Shown in pieces: positions 54,630 to 63,964 of a stretch of 64,000 bases of DNA (its first letter is position 1; every line of letters starts with the position of its first letter). Origin of the DNA: Astrobacterium formosum (GTDB taxonomy: Bacteria > Pseudomonadota > Alphaproteobacteria > Rhizobiales > Xanthobacteraceae). Under the pieces are notes generated by a model. The model made no database searches. It was not told the DNA's origin and worked only from the letters and a program-made list of their open reading frames with translations. The stretch is taken from contig JAVDCA010000007.1 of assembly GCA_030848545.1 (NCBI GenBank), forward strand, positions 62,001 to 126,000, written 5' to 3'. A program made the position numbers and the translations under genes.

Positions 54630-57407
54630 TCAATTGCCCTCGGCTTCCTTGAGGCGCTCCAGCGCCTCGAGGATCTTGGCACGACGGGCGACGGCTTCTT
54701 CGCGCTTCTCGCGCTCGCCCTCTATCACTTCCTCGGGCGCACGGGCCAGGAAGTCGGCATTGCCGAGCTTGCCGTCGACGCGCTTGATGTCGGCGTCGAC
54801 CTTGCCGAGCTCCTTGGTCAGTCGGGTGCGCTCGGCGGCCAAGTCGATGACGCCCTTGAGGGGCAGCGCCGCCACTTCGCCGCGCACCACGAGCTGCACC
54901 GAACCGGCCAGAGCCGCGTCCGCGAATGTGATGTCGGAAAGGCGCGCCAGGCGCTTGAGGAACTCGACCCAGCGGTCGGCGCGCGCGCGCGTCGCCGGCG
55001 CGGCAGATACCAGCACCAGCGGGATCAGCGTCGCCGGCGCGACGTTCATCTCCGCCCGCACCGAGCGGATGGCGGTGACGAGATCGACCACCCAGCCGAT
55101 CTCGGCTTCGGCGGCCTCGTCGTCGAGCCCTTCCAAGGCCGGCCAGGCGGCGAGCACCAGAAGGCCGTCGCGCTTCGGCCCGCCCTCGGCCGTGACCGCC
55201 CACAATTCTTCGGTCACGAAGGGCATGAAAGGATGGAGAAGCTTCAAGACCTCGTCGCGCACCCAGGCGACCATGGCCTGGGTCTCGCTCTTGGCCGGGC
55301 TGTCGGGTCCGAGCAGCACCGGCTTGGCGAGTTCGAGATACCAGTCGCAGTACACGTTCCAGACGAAGCGATAGACGGCGCCGGCGGCTTCGTTGAACTT
55401 GTAGGCGACGATGGCCTCGGTGGTCTCACGCGCCGCCCGCGCGGTTTCGTGGGCGATCCAGCGATTGAGGGTTTCGCGGGCGCTCTTGGGGTCGAAGCCG
55501 GCTTGGGTGACGCAGCCGTTCATCTCGGCGAAACGGCACGCGTTCCAAAGCTTGGTGGCGAAGTTGCGGTAGCCTTCGACGCGCGAGGTCGCGAGCTTGA
55601 TGTCGCGCCCCTGCGCCGCCATGGCGGCGAGCGTGAAGCGCAGCGCGTCGGCGCCGTACTGGTCGATCAGGTTCAGGGGATCGATGACGTTGCCCTTGGA
55701 CTTCGACATCTTGGCGCCCTTCTCGTCGCGAACGAGGGCGTGGATGTAGATGTCCTTAAACGGAACCTCCTCCATGAAGTGCAGGCCCATCATCATCATG
55801 CGGGCGACCCAGAAGAAGATGATGTCGAAGCCGGTGACCAGGGCCGAAGTCGGATAGAAACGCTTCACTTCCGCCGTGTCGTCCGGCCAGCCCAGGGTCG
55901 AGAACGGCCACAGTCCCGACGAGAACCAGGTGTCGAGCACGTCCTCGTCACGGGTGAGGAACGGTTCGCGGCCCTCCGGATCGAGAGCCATGTCGTGGCC
56001 CTGCATGGGCGTGATGACCTCGGTCTCGGCGTAGTAGGCGAGCGCCTTGGCGACCGCCTCCTCCTCGGTTTCGGCGACGAACACCTTGCCGTCGGGCCCA
56101 TACCAGGCAGGAATCTGGTGACCCCACCACAGTTGCCGCGAGATGCACCACGGCTGGATGTTCTCCATCCACTCGTAATAGGTCTTCTCCCAGTTCTTCG
56201 GGACAAAGCTGGTGCGGCCCTCGCGCACCGCGGCGATGGCCGGCTTTGCCAGCGTCTTGGCGTCCACATACCATTGGTCGGTGAGAAACGGCTCGATGAC
56301 GACGCCCGATCGGTCGCCGTGCGGCACCATGTGGACGTTGGGCTCGACGCGCTCCAGGAGCCCCAAGGCTTCCAGCCGTTCGACGATCCTCTTGCGGGCG
56401 ACAGACCGGTCGAGCCCGTGCAGCGCCAGCGTCTCGTCGAGTTCCGCCGACGCCGGCACGCCGTGGCGGAACGCCTCGTTCTCGCGCAACGACAGCTTCG
56501 CTTCGGTATCGAGGATGCTGATCAGCGCCAGGCTATGGCGCTTGCCGACTTCGAAGTCGTTGAAGTCGTGCGCCGGCGTGATCTTGACGGCGCCGGTGCC
56601 CTTCTCGGGATCGGAATAATCATCGGCCACAATGGGAATGCGCCGTCCGACCAGCGGCAGGACGACGTTGCGGCCGACCAGCTCCGTATAGCGCTCGTCG
56701 TCGGGATGAACCGCCACGGCGGTGTCGCCCAGCATGGTTTCCGGCCGCGTGGTGGCGACCGTGATGAAGGTATCGGGCAGCCCCTCGACCGGATACTTGA
56801 TGTGCCAGAGATGGCCCTTGATCTCGACCTGCTGCACTTCCAGGTCGGAAATGGCGGTCAGGAGCTTGGGGTCCCAGTTGACCAGCCGCTTGTCCTTATA
56901 GATGAGCCCTTGGTTGTAGAGCTCGACGAACACCTTCACGACGGCGCGGGAGAGCCCCTCGTCCATGGTGAAGCGCTCCCGCGACCAGTCGCACGAGGCG
57001 CCCAGCCGCTTGAGCTGGTTGATGATGACGCCGCCGGATTCAGCCTTCCAGGCCCACACCCGTTCCAGAAATTTCTCGCGCCCCATGTCGCGCCGGCTGG
57101 GCTCCTGGCGCTCCATCAACTGGCGTTCGACCACCATCTGGGTCGCAATGCCGGCATGATCGGTGCCAGGTTGCCACAAGACGTCCTTGCCGCGCATGCG
57201 TTCGAACCGGCACAGGACATCCTGCAACGTGTTGTTGAGGGCATGGCCCATGTGCAGCGAGCCGGTCACGTTGGGGGGCGGAATGACGATGCAATATGGC
57301 GGGGCACCCCGGCGTTCGGGCCGGCCGGCCTTGAAGGCCTGCCCCTGCTCCCACGCGGCTGCCACACGGGTTTCGATGTCACCCGGCTGATAAGTCTTTT
57401 CGATCAT
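54630..57407 (-). CDS. valS: Valyl-tRNA synthetase
   Basis: The 925-residue class I enzyme charges tRNA-Val and edits misactivated threonine. HIGH-like motif HMGH in PPPNVTGSLHMGHALNN (about residue 41-57) and KMSKSKGN (about residue 563-570) are present. The editing domain lies between them, and a C-terminal coiled coil (about 855-925, RTRLTKELGKVDADIKRVDG) is typical of bacterial ValRS. It is followed upstream on the strand by popZ after 275 bases, the order seen in many Rhizobiales. Confidence 0.97.
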   Translation of the reverse strand: MIEKTYQPGDIETRVAAAWEQGQAFKAGRPERRGAPPYCIVIPPPNVTGSLHMGHALNNTLQDVLCRFERMRGKDVLWQPGTDHAGIATQMVVERQLMERQEPSRRDMGREKFLERVWAWKAESGGVIINQLKRLGASCDWSRERFTMDEGLSRAVVKVFVELYNQGLIYKDKRLVNWDPKLLTAISDLEVQQVEIKGHLWHIKYPVEGLPDTFITVATTRPETMLGDTAVAVHPDDERYTELVGRNVVLPLVGRRIPIVADDYSDPEKGTGAVKITPAHDFNDFEVGKRHSLALISILDTEAKLSLRENEAFRHGVPASAELDETLALHGLDRSVARKRIVERLEALGLLERVEPNVHMVPHGDRSGVVIEPFLTDQWYVDAKTLAKPAIAAVREGRTSFVPKNWEKTYYEWMENIQPWCISRQLWWGHQIPAWYGPDGKVFVAETEEEAVAKALAYYAETEVITPMQGHDMALDPEGREPFLTRDEDVLDTWFSSGLWPFSTLGWPDDTAEVKRFYPTSALVTGFDIIFFWVARMMMMGLHFMEEVPFKDIYIHALVRDEKGAKMSKSKGNVIDPLNLIDQYGADALRFTLAAMAAQGRDIKLATSRVEGYRNFATKLWNACRFAEMNGCVTQAGFDPKSARETLNRWIAHETARAARETTEAIVAYKFNEAAGAVYRFVWNVYCDWYLELAKPVLLGPDSPAKSETQAMVAWVRDEVLKLLHPFMPFVTEELWAVTAEGGPKRDGLLVLAAWPALEGLDDEAAEAEIGWVVDLVTAIRSVRAEMNVAPATLIPLVLVSAAPATRARADRWVEFLKRLARLSDITFADAALAGSVQLVVRGEVAALPLKGVIDLAAERTRLTKELGKVDADIKRVDGKLGNADFLARAPEEVIEGEREKREEAVARRAKILEALERLKEAEGN

Positions 57408-57682
57408 GATTAGTCTGCTTCGATCTCTGCTGCCGGGCTAGAAAGCCCGGCCTCCCGCCCCTGTCAACGCTTTGCGGGCTTTTAACGACGGCCGTACGGG
57501 GCTTGCCCCCCGGTTCAGGCCCTGGCGGCCAACACCGGGAGGGTCATTTCAACGGCCAGATCCAGTCCTGCTGGGCGGCCCCGGTCACCACCGGCAGGCC
57601 TTTGCACAGGCTGGCCGCAGAGCGCTGGCTACAGAGCGCTGGCGCAGCACCTGGAAAGCCGACCGGGGCCGCGGGCCGGCTA
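57408..57682. other. Spacer between popZ and valS
   Basis: The stretch holds no supportable gene. It lies downstream of popZ and upstream of valS on the minus strand and should hold the valS promoter. No hairpin of terminator quality was identified. Confidence 0.35.
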
Positions 57683-58411
57683 TCAACCGCGGCCGCGCGA
57701 CACGCGCTCGATCTCGGCACGCACCAAGCGCTCGACCATGCCGGGCAGATTATCGTCGAGCCAAGCCTTCAGCATCGGCCGTAGCATTTCGCGCACGAGG
57801 TCGTCGAGCGTGCGGGAATTCTGCACCAGCACGGTGGTGGCGAGCGAGTTGAACGCCGAATCGACTGCTGCCGCCGTCGCCGACGACATCAGCGAACGGT
57901 CGACTTCCGTGTGCTCCTCGAACCGCCGGCGAGCGTGATCGAACGTGCTCGGCGGCGGCGGTGGTGGAGGTGGCGGTGGCTCGGGCGCCGACTCGCGGAA
58001 CACGACATCGGGGTTCGGTTCGATGCGACGGAAACTCGGAGGCTCCGGCGCCTCCATCGCCTCAGTGAGGTCGAGTATGTCCACCGGCGGCTCGGCTTTC
58101 GGAGGCGGAGGCGGCGGCGGTGGAGGGGGTGGCGGAGGTGGCGGCGGCTCCGGTTCCGGTTCGGCGTCGAAGCCAGTGGCGAACATGGCGTCGATGTCGT
58201 CCTGGGAATTCTTCCCGGCCGCCGGCGCCGGCGGCGGGGCCGGCTTCGGCGCTGGCGGCGGCACGGGCTTGGGAGCTTCGGCGGTCTTCGTCTCCGGGCT
58301 GTTCGTCTCGGGGCTCTTGGGCTTGGTGGCGTCGTCGTCGGCGATGATGCGGCGGATGGAGGCGAGGATCTCCTCCATCGTCGGCTCTTGCGCTTTTGCC
58401 GGCTGGTTCAT
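57683..58411 (-). CDS. popZ: Polar organizing protein PopZ (DUF2497)
   Basis: The 242-residue protein has the two conserved ends of PopZ: the N-terminal helix MEEILASIRRIIADD (residues 12-26) that recruits client proteins, and a C-terminal helical region (about 170-242, with LDDLVREMLRPMLKAWLDDN and LPGMVERLVRAEI) that drives self-assembly. The linker between them is acidic and Pro-rich, with a run of sixteen prolines (residues 89-104) and a second run of about ten. PopZ forms a condensate at the cell pole that anchors the chromosome origin. Met at 58411 begins the conserved form; the in-frame extension is not. The Caulobacter protein is 177 residues, so the linker is expanded. Confidence 0.92.
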   Translation of the reverse strand: MNQPAKAQEPTMEEILASIRRIIADDDATKPKSPETNSPETKTAEAPKPVPPPAPKPAPPPAPAAGKNSQDDIDAMFATGFDAEPEPEPPPPPPPPPPPPPPPPKAEPPVDILDLTEAMEAPEPPSFRRIEPNPDVVFRESAPEPPPPPPPPPPSTFDHARRRFEEHTEVDRSLMSSATAAAVDSAFNSLATTVLVQNSRTLDDLVREMLRPMLKAWLDDNLPGMVERLVRAEIERVSRGRG

Positions 58412-58608
58412 CACCGCAACCCTCATTCCTCGACGCAACGGAATCGTTCCGCCGGCGCGAATCACGCCCTAGCGCCGACGAAATAACCAAGGCGAGTATG
58501 GCACTTGGAAGAACGAAGGCAAGCAAGTCGGCCGCGTCGTCACCAGCTCCGTCGCCGGCTGCTTCTCAAGTGCGCGAGTCGCGACGAAAGCGCCGCGATG
58601 AAACGATG

Positions 58609-60009
58609 TCAGCGACCGTCGGGAGTGCGCACGCCCGCCCAGCTGTCGCGAATCTGCTCGTAGTGCACGATCGGATCGTAGACCGGCACCTTCAGTCCGA
58701 GCGTCTGCGCGTAGAGGCCTCCCACCGCGGCCAGCAGCGTATAGGAGGCGACCACGCGGTCACGCTGCGCGGTCACCAGCGAGACGCGCGCATTGACGAG
58801 CTCCTGCTGGGCGTTGAGGACGTCGAGCGTGGTGCGCTGGCCGACGCGAGCTTCTTCGCGCACGCCGTTCAACGCGATCTCGGAAGCGTTGACCTGGGCC
58901 TGCGTGGAATCGATTGCCGACTTGGCGGCCTGCAGCTGTCCCCAGCTCTGGGTCACGGACTGCTGGACCGTATCGCGTGCCGTTTCCAAGTCGAGCCGCC
59001 TCTGGCCCAGCGTCTCCTTGGATTGCCGGATCAACGCGTATTCCTGGCCACCCTGGTAGATGGGAACGGAGACCTGGCCGACCAACGAGGCACTGAACTG
59101 TTCGAGCGTGCTCGGGGAAATCTCCCAGCTCTTCTGTACGTTCGCCGACGCCGTCACGGTTGGGAGCAGCGCGCCTTCGTTGATCTTCACCTGCAGCAGG
59201 GCGACATCGATGCCGAACATGGACGCCGCCACATTGGGATGGTCGCCGCGGCCGACCGAGATGGCGTCCTTCAGCGTCTTGGGAGCGAATCGGTCCACCG
59301 GTGCGGCTGCTGCGAGCTTGCCGGGCTCCCGCCCGATCACCTGCCGAAAGAACGCGCGCGACGTCGTATAGTTCGACTCGGCCACCAGCACCTGCGAGCG
59401 GCCCGCCGCCAGCCGCGATTCGGATTGGGCGACGTCGGTCTTGGTGACTTCGCCGACATTGAAACGGTCGCGGGTTTGCCGCAGCTGCTCCTGCAACACC
59501 TCGACGTTCCGCCGCTGCAGGTCGAGGATGGCGGCGTCGCGCAGCAGGTTCATGTAGGCGGTGGCACCATTGAGCATGACGTTCTGCTCGATGACCGCGA
59601 GCGTCGCCCGCGCCGCCGACACTTGCGCTTCCGCTTGCCGGGTGCGGTTGGCGGTCTGGAAACCGTTGAACAGGGTCTGGGTCGCCGTCAGGCCGACCGA
59701 ATGGGGCGCGAACGTGCCGGCGGTAGTCTGATAGCTGCCGGACTGCTTGGTCAGGGTGTCCTGATATTGAGTGCCCACATTGGCGGTGGCGTTGACGCGC
59801 GGCCGATAGCCGGACAGCGCCTGCGGCACACCTTCGTCGGTGGCACGCACGATGGCGCGCTGGGAATTGAGCTGCGGATTATTCCGATAGGCGTCCGCCA
59901 GCGCGCCTTCGAGCGTATCCGCCCCGGCCGCGAACGCACCGGCGGTGACACCGATACCGACGGTCGCCGCCAAAGCGATCGGCCGCCATTTGCTGAAATT
60001 CAATCGCAT
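58609..60009 (-). CDS. tolC: TolC-family outer-membrane channel protein
   Basis: The 466-residue protein has a signal peptide (MRLNFSKWRPIALAAT through AGAFAAGA) and two copies of the TolC helical-barrel repeat, beginning DTLEGALADAYRNNPQLNSQ and around the middle LPTVTASANVQKSWEISPST. TolC proteins form the outer-membrane exit of RND and type I secretion systems. It is a candidate partner of both RND pumps in the window, which have no channel of their own. GGAG precedes Met 60009 by eight bases. It lies between popZ and the methyltransferase gene, all on the minus strand. Confidence 0.93.
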   Translation of the reverse strand: MRLNFSKWRPIALAATVGIGVTAGAFAAGADTLEGALADAYRNNPQLNSQRAIVRATDEGVPQALSGYRPRVNATANVGTQYQDTLTKQSGSYQTTAGTFAPHSVGLTATQTLFNGFQTANRTRQAEAQVSAARATLAVIEQNVMLNGATAYMNLLRDAAILDLQRRNVEVLQEQLRQTRDRFNVGEVTKTDVAQSESRLAAGRSQVLVAESNYTTSRAFFRQVIGREPGKLAAAAPVDRFAPKTLKDAISVGRGDHPNVAASMFGIDVALLQVKINEGALLPTVTASANVQKSWEISPSTLEQFSASLVGQVSVPIYQGGQEYALIRQSKETLGQRRLDLETARDTVQQSVTQSWGQLQAAKSAIDSTQAQVNASEIALNGVREEARVGQRTTLDVLNAQQELVNARVSLVTAQRDRVVASYTLLAAVGGLYAQTLGLKVPVYDPIVHYEQIRDSWAGVRTPDGR

Positions 60010-60346
60010 TCCCGCCACTCCGCGACGCACGCGTGCACTCGTCCGACGCCCTGGACGGCCATTCCGTCGTGTTTTGGAAACCATAAGGGACACCCGCGAA
60101 GTGCGGAACCCCTCCCCGGCCCGGCCGATCCGAATTATCTCCCGCTGGCGCAAGTGAGACACACTTGCGGTGCCGGTTCGGCTGCTCGGTCAGCCGGAAA
60201 AGCAACAAGCTTCCCGACGGTTACGACACATCCCGCTCTGCCCGGAAATAAGCGCGGGTCCGATTCGCGTCGCCTATGGGGAAACGCCGGAACGAACCGC
60301 CTGGAGGAGAACTGGAAGAGAAACGACCTGTCGGAAAGGTACCGTC
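60010..60346. other. Spacer between tolC and the PIMT-like gene
   Basis: No gene or clear repeat was recognised in these 337 bases. The promoter of tolC should be within it. Confidence 0.35.
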
Positions 60347-61015
60347 TCAGAAAACGAATTCGGCCGACTTCTCGAAGCCCGGCAGCACCGGTGCTCCGCC
60401 ATTGAATGTCGCCACAGCGCTGACGTCGCCGCGATCGAGACGGTAGACCATCGCCTTGCCGGCACCGCCACGGCCCTGGATGGCGACCAGACGTCCGCCT
60501 TCGGCCAATTGGGCCAGAAGCGCCGTAGGCTCGACTTCGATGGCGCCGTCGACGAAGATGACGTCGTAAGGCGCCGCCGCGGGCCAGCCGGAGACGAGCG
60601 GCCCACGCACCACCTTGACGTTGCCAGTTGCGAGTCCGGCCAGATTCTTCTCGGCGGTCGCGGCGAGTTCGGCATCTTCCTCCACGGCGATCACGTCGCG
60701 CCCGAGGCGCGCCAGTACGGCCGCCGCATAGCCGGATGCGCATCCGACCACGAGCACGCGCTCATCGGCGGCGACGGCCGCCGCCTGCACCAGGCGGGCG
60801 AATACCTCAGGCTTCGTCAGGCTGCGGACCGGGCGGCCCGGCGCCGCGAGGAGCGGAACATGGCTGTCGGCAAACGCCAAGGCGACCTGGGCGGGCGGCA
60901 CGAATCGCTCGCGCGGCACATCGAGCATGGCCGCCAGGACGTCCGGGTGGGTGACTTCGACAGGACGCAGCTGGCAATCCACCATCGTGCGACGAGCATC
61001 CGCGAAATCGAGCAT
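60347..61015 (-). CDS. Protein-L-isoaspartate O-methyltransferase family protein
   Basis: The 222-residue protein has the SAM-binding motif VLVVGCASGYAAAVLARLG (about residue 91-109), ALLAQLAEGGRLVAI in the C-terminal half and the PIMT-like N-terminal region RRTMVDCQLRPVEVTHPDVL (about 8-27). The family repairs isoaspartyl residues in aged proteins, though members in this tolC-linked context often lack the full PIMT acceptor region. GGAG precedes Met 61015 by seven bases, excluding the upstream Met at 61093. It lies next to tolC in relatives as well. Confidence 0.87.
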   Translation of the reverse strand: MLDFADARRTMVDCQLRPVEVTHPDVLAAMLDVPRERFVPPAQVALAFADSHVPLLAAPGRPVRSLTKPEVFARLVQAAAVAADERVLVVGCASGYAAAVLARLGRDVIAVEEDAELAATAEKNLAGLATGNVKVVRGPLVSGWPAAAPYDVIFVDGAIEVEPTALLAQLAEGGRLVAIQGRGGAGKAMVYRLDRGDVSAVATFNGGAPVLPGFEKSAEFVF

Positions 61016-61176
61016 CGACCATCTCCGGGAACAGAAGAATGTCTCGCTTGTGCGGCAAGGTGGCGCAAAAGGCAAGATTTGCGAGCTCCGCATCCCGACA
61101 CCATGGTTGCAGGGCGCCCGCAGCTACTGATATAGGAAGCGCCTCGCGCCCCACGGCCCCTTATGCCGCGGCGCAT

Positions 61177-61250
61177 GGCCACGTGGCGGAGTGGTTACGC
61201 AGCGGTCTGCAAAACCGTATACCCCGGTTCAATTCCGGGCGTGGCCTCCA
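61177..61250 (+). tRNA. tRNA-Cys (GCA)
   Basis: The 74-base sequence folds as a cloverleaf: acceptor GGCCACG (61177-61183) pairs with CGTGGCC (61240-61246), and CCA is encoded at 61248-61250. The anticodon loop CTGCAAA holds GCA at 61209-61211 between GCGGT and ACCGT stems, and the T arm CCCCGGTTCAATTCCGGGC is standard. The anticodon reads UGC/UGU codons for cysteine. It is the only tRNA seen in the window. Confidence 0.96.
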
Positions 61251-61510
61251 CTCACCTTTTCGGGTTGATTCGTCTTCAACCTCTCGGTTTCGATCGGCGC
61301 AGCTTCGGTCTGCGCCGCGGAGCGGGAGCGTGCTGCGACGGCCTCTCCGCTCGCCGCCATGACGACGACTTCCGCAGCTTGCGCACCCGGGCTGTGTCAA
61401 TTTTATGCTGCTATGCAAAATGCGTTTCCCGCTATGCGGTAAGCCCGTCTACTTACTTTCATTTTAGACAATATACGTATTTTTACGTCACATCTTCCAG
61501 GAGTTTTGAC

Positions 61511-61723
61511 ATGAACACCCTCGCCATTTCGATTCCGGGCGGTCGCGATCGCGGATCGCGCACCCTGGGCTTCATCGCCAATGTATTTGCCGGCGTGCGC
61601 GACGGCTGGCGGCTGGCGCGCCACTATCGGGCATTGAGCGAGCTCAGCGACGCCCAGCTGGCCCGCCGGGGCCTCAAGCGCAGCGACATTGCTCGCGCCG
61701 CCGTCGCGATGATCGAGAACTGA
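61511..61723 (+). CDS. DUF1127 (YjiS-like) small protein
   Basis: The 70-residue protein ends with the DUF1127 pattern WRLARHYRALSELSDAQLAR then RGLKRSDIARAAV, a short Arg-rich domain that in other alphaproteobacteria binds RNA and affects phosphate and carbon metabolism. AGGAG lies nine bases before the ATG at 61511; longer in-frame forms overlap tRNA-Cys and are rejected. It lies 260 bases after tRNA-Cys, and an AT-rich stretch with ACAATATACG precedes it, a likely promoter. Confidence 0.88.
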   Translation: MNTLAISIPGGRDRGSRTLGFIANVFAGVRDGWRLARHYRALSELSDAQLARRGLKRSDIARAAVAMIEN

Positions 61724-61730
61724 CATCTGC

Positions 61731-61749
61731 CGCCGGCTTCCAGCCGGCG
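61731..61749. terminator. Hairpin downstream of the DUF1127 gene
   Basis: CGCCGGC (61731-61737) and GCCGGCG (61743-61749) are perfect inverted arms around TTCCA. It lies eight bases past the stop codon. The following sequence has only short T-runs, so its terminator role is plausible but not certain. Confidence 0.5.
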
Positions 61750-61863
61750 ACGCATCGCCTGAGCGGCACCGTCCGGCCTCGACATTGACCAGCCCGAGGC
61801 GGTGTAACCGTTTATTTTATAACGGCCTTGCGATCCCGGCTTGAATTCTCGGGATCTTAGTTT

Positions 61864-63351
61864 TCAAGCCGCCGCCCTTTTCGGCCGCAGGCCCGTCCAG
61901 ATCATCCCGGCCCAGACCAGCAGAGTCATCGCTCCGAGCACGCCGGCGATCGGCCGTTCGAAGAAGGCGAGGAACGAGCCGTCCGCCTTGATCATCGAGG
62001 TCATGAAGTTCATCTCGAGCATCTCGCCGAGCACCATGCCGAGGATGATCGGGGCCACCGGAAAGCCGTTCTCCTCCAGGACCCAGCCGAGGATTCCGAG
62101 CACCAGGAGGATGACGACCGCCAGGATCGAGTTGGTGATCGCAAAGGCGCCAACGATGCAGAACATCAGGATGATCGGGATCAGCAGCTGACGCGGCAGC
62201 CTGAGGATCTGCTTGGCACTCTTGATGGCGATGAGGCCGAGCGGCACCAGCATCAGGTTGGCGATGATGAAAATGATGAACACGCCGTAGATGAGTTGCG
62301 GATTGTGCAAGAACACGGTCGGGCCCGGATTCATGCCCTTCATGTAGAGCACGCCGATCACGATGGCGGTGATCGAATCGCCCGGGATGCCGAACACCAG
62401 TGCCGGGATCCAGGCGCCCGCGAGCGCCGCGTTGTTGGCCGAGGTCGCGTCCACTATGCCTTCGATGTGACCGGTGCCGAACTTCTCGGGCTCTTTCGAG
62501 AACTTCTTCGACACCGCATAGGTGATCCAGGCTGCGATGTCGCCGCCGGCTCCGGGCAATGCGCCGATCGCGACGCCGATCGTCGAAGAGCGTAGGAAGT
62601 TGAACTTATAGCGCCGGATCATGGCGCCGATGCCCTTGAAGATGTTGCCGATATGGGCGCTGACCTGCTCGACCGGATCGCCGATCACCAGCGCTTGGCG
62701 CAGCACCTCGCTGACGGCGAACAAGGCGATCATGGCGGGGATGAAGCTGATCCCCTGCAGGAGTTCGATCGAACCGAACGTGAAGCGTGGATGCCCGACC
62801 ACCGGATCGATGCCGACGGTCGCGAAGGCAAGGCCGAGGAACAGCGAGGCGAAGCCCTTCACGGGATCGGTCGTGGAAATGAACACCGCACAGGTGAGGC
62901 CGAGGCAAGCCAGCCAGAAGTACTCGAAGGACGAGAACTTCAAGGCCACTTCGGCGAGCCATGGCGCGGCGAATACGAGGATCGCGACACCGAACATGCC
63001 GCCCATCGCCGAGAAGACGACGTTTGTTCCCAGCGTCAGATCGAGCATGCCTTTCTTGCCGAGCTTGTAGCTCTCGTCCGTATAGGCCGCCGAGGCGGGC
63101 GTCCCGGGCATGCGCAGAAGCGCCGCCGGAATGTCGCCCGAAAAGATCGCCATGGCGCTGGCGGTGACGATGGCGCCGAGCGCCGGAATAGGATCCATGA
63201 AGAAGGTCACCGGGACCAGCAGCGCCGTTGCCATGGTGGCGGTGAGCCCCGGAATGGCGCCGACGAACAGGCCGAACAGCGACGCCAACAGGATCGTCAC
63301 GATGACGTCGGGCCGCACCACCAACAGAAATGCTTGAATGAGAATGTCCAT
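61864..63351 (-). CDS. tctA: Tripartite tricarboxylate transporter large membrane subunit TctA
   Basis: The 495-residue membrane protein has about twelve hydrophobic segments and the TctA-family patterns FVGAIPGLTATMATALLVPV (about residue 29-48), SGDIPAALLRMPGTPASAAY and PGAGGDIAAWITYAVSKKF (about 265-283). It forms the main channel subunit of a tctCBA carboxylate uptake system driven by ion gradient. It follows tctB by ten bases. Substrates known for relatives include citrate, tartrate and other organic acids. Confidence 0.95.
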   Translation of the reverse strand: MDILIQAFLLVVRPDVIVTILLASLFGLFVGAIPGLTATMATALLVPVTFFMDPIPALGAIVTASAMAIFSGDIPAALLRMPGTPASAAYTDESYKLGKKGMLDLTLGTNVVFSAMGGMFGVAILVFAAPWLAEVALKFSSFEYFWLACLGLTCAVFISTTDPVKGFASLFLGLAFATVGIDPVVGHPRFTFGSIELLQGISFIPAMIALFAVSEVLRQALVIGDPVEQVSAHIGNIFKGIGAMIRRYKFNFLRSSTIGVAIGALPGAGGDIAAWITYAVSKKFSKEPEKFGTGHIEGIVDATSANNAALAGAWIPALVFGIPGDSITAIVIGVLYMKGMNPGPTVFLHNPQLIYGVFIIFIIANLMLVPLGLIAIKSAKQILRLPRQLLIPIILMFCIVGAFAITNSILAVVILLVLGILGWVLEENGFPVAPIILGMVLGEMLEMNFMTSMIKADGSFLAFFERPIAGVLGAMTLLVWAGMIWTGLRPKRAAA

Positions 63352-63361
63352 CTGTGCGCCC

Positions 63362-63835
63362 TCAGACGAAGAGATCGAGGATGCCGCGCGGCAACGGCAC
63401 GCGCATGATCGAACCGAAGAAATAGTTGATCGCCAACGTGGCCACCAGCGCCGCGACCAGTGCCCAGAAAGGCCGTCCGCCGAATGCGATCGCCAGGACC
63501 GCGATGATGATGAAACTCACCGGCAGGAAACCGAGCGGATCGCCGGCGAAGATGTAGAACAGCAGCGCCGCGATCACGAGCAGCAAACGCATGACCTTGA
63601 TGGGAACGCCCAGCCAGGCCGGCCGCGTGAACCAGGGATCGCCCTGCCCGCGCGCCTGCCAACCGCGCTTGATCAGCAGCGCGCCGCAGATCGCCAGCGC
63701 CACCGACAAGATGCGCGGCAGGAGATCGGGCCCGTAGTTCTGTCCGGGAAATTCAGGAAACGGAATCGTCAGCGCCGCCATCACGGCAGCGAGGACCAAC
63801 AGCACAAGGCCGCAGATGGCATCGTTGGCTCGCAT
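63362..63835 (-). CDS. tctB: Tripartite tricarboxylate transporter small membrane subunit TctB
   Basis: The 157-residue protein has four hydrophobic segments (about residues 8-26, 40-56, 80-115 and 122-140) and FPEFPGQNYGPDLLPRILSV (about 26-45) as in TctB-type proteins. TctB is the poorly conserved small subunit of the same carboxylate importer. It lies between tctC and tctA, all on the minus strand in one operon. Confidence 0.88.
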   Translation of the reverse strand: MRANDAICGLVLLVLAAVMAALTIPFPEFPGQNYGPDLLPRILSVALAICGALLIKRGWQARGQGDPWFTRPAWLGVPIKVMRLLLVIAALLFYIFAGDPLGFLPVSFIIIAVLAIAFGGRPFWALVAALVATLAINYFFGSIMRVPLPRGILDLFV

Positions 63836-63964
63836 CAGACAGGCTCCACAACTCGGCGTCGCCGCAGCGGCGCACGACCCTTGAATGCCACCTCGGCCCG
63901 GCAGAGACCGGGCCGAGGGTCAGCTTCCGATCGGGCCGTTTTCGGCCCGCGCAGTATGATCGGC

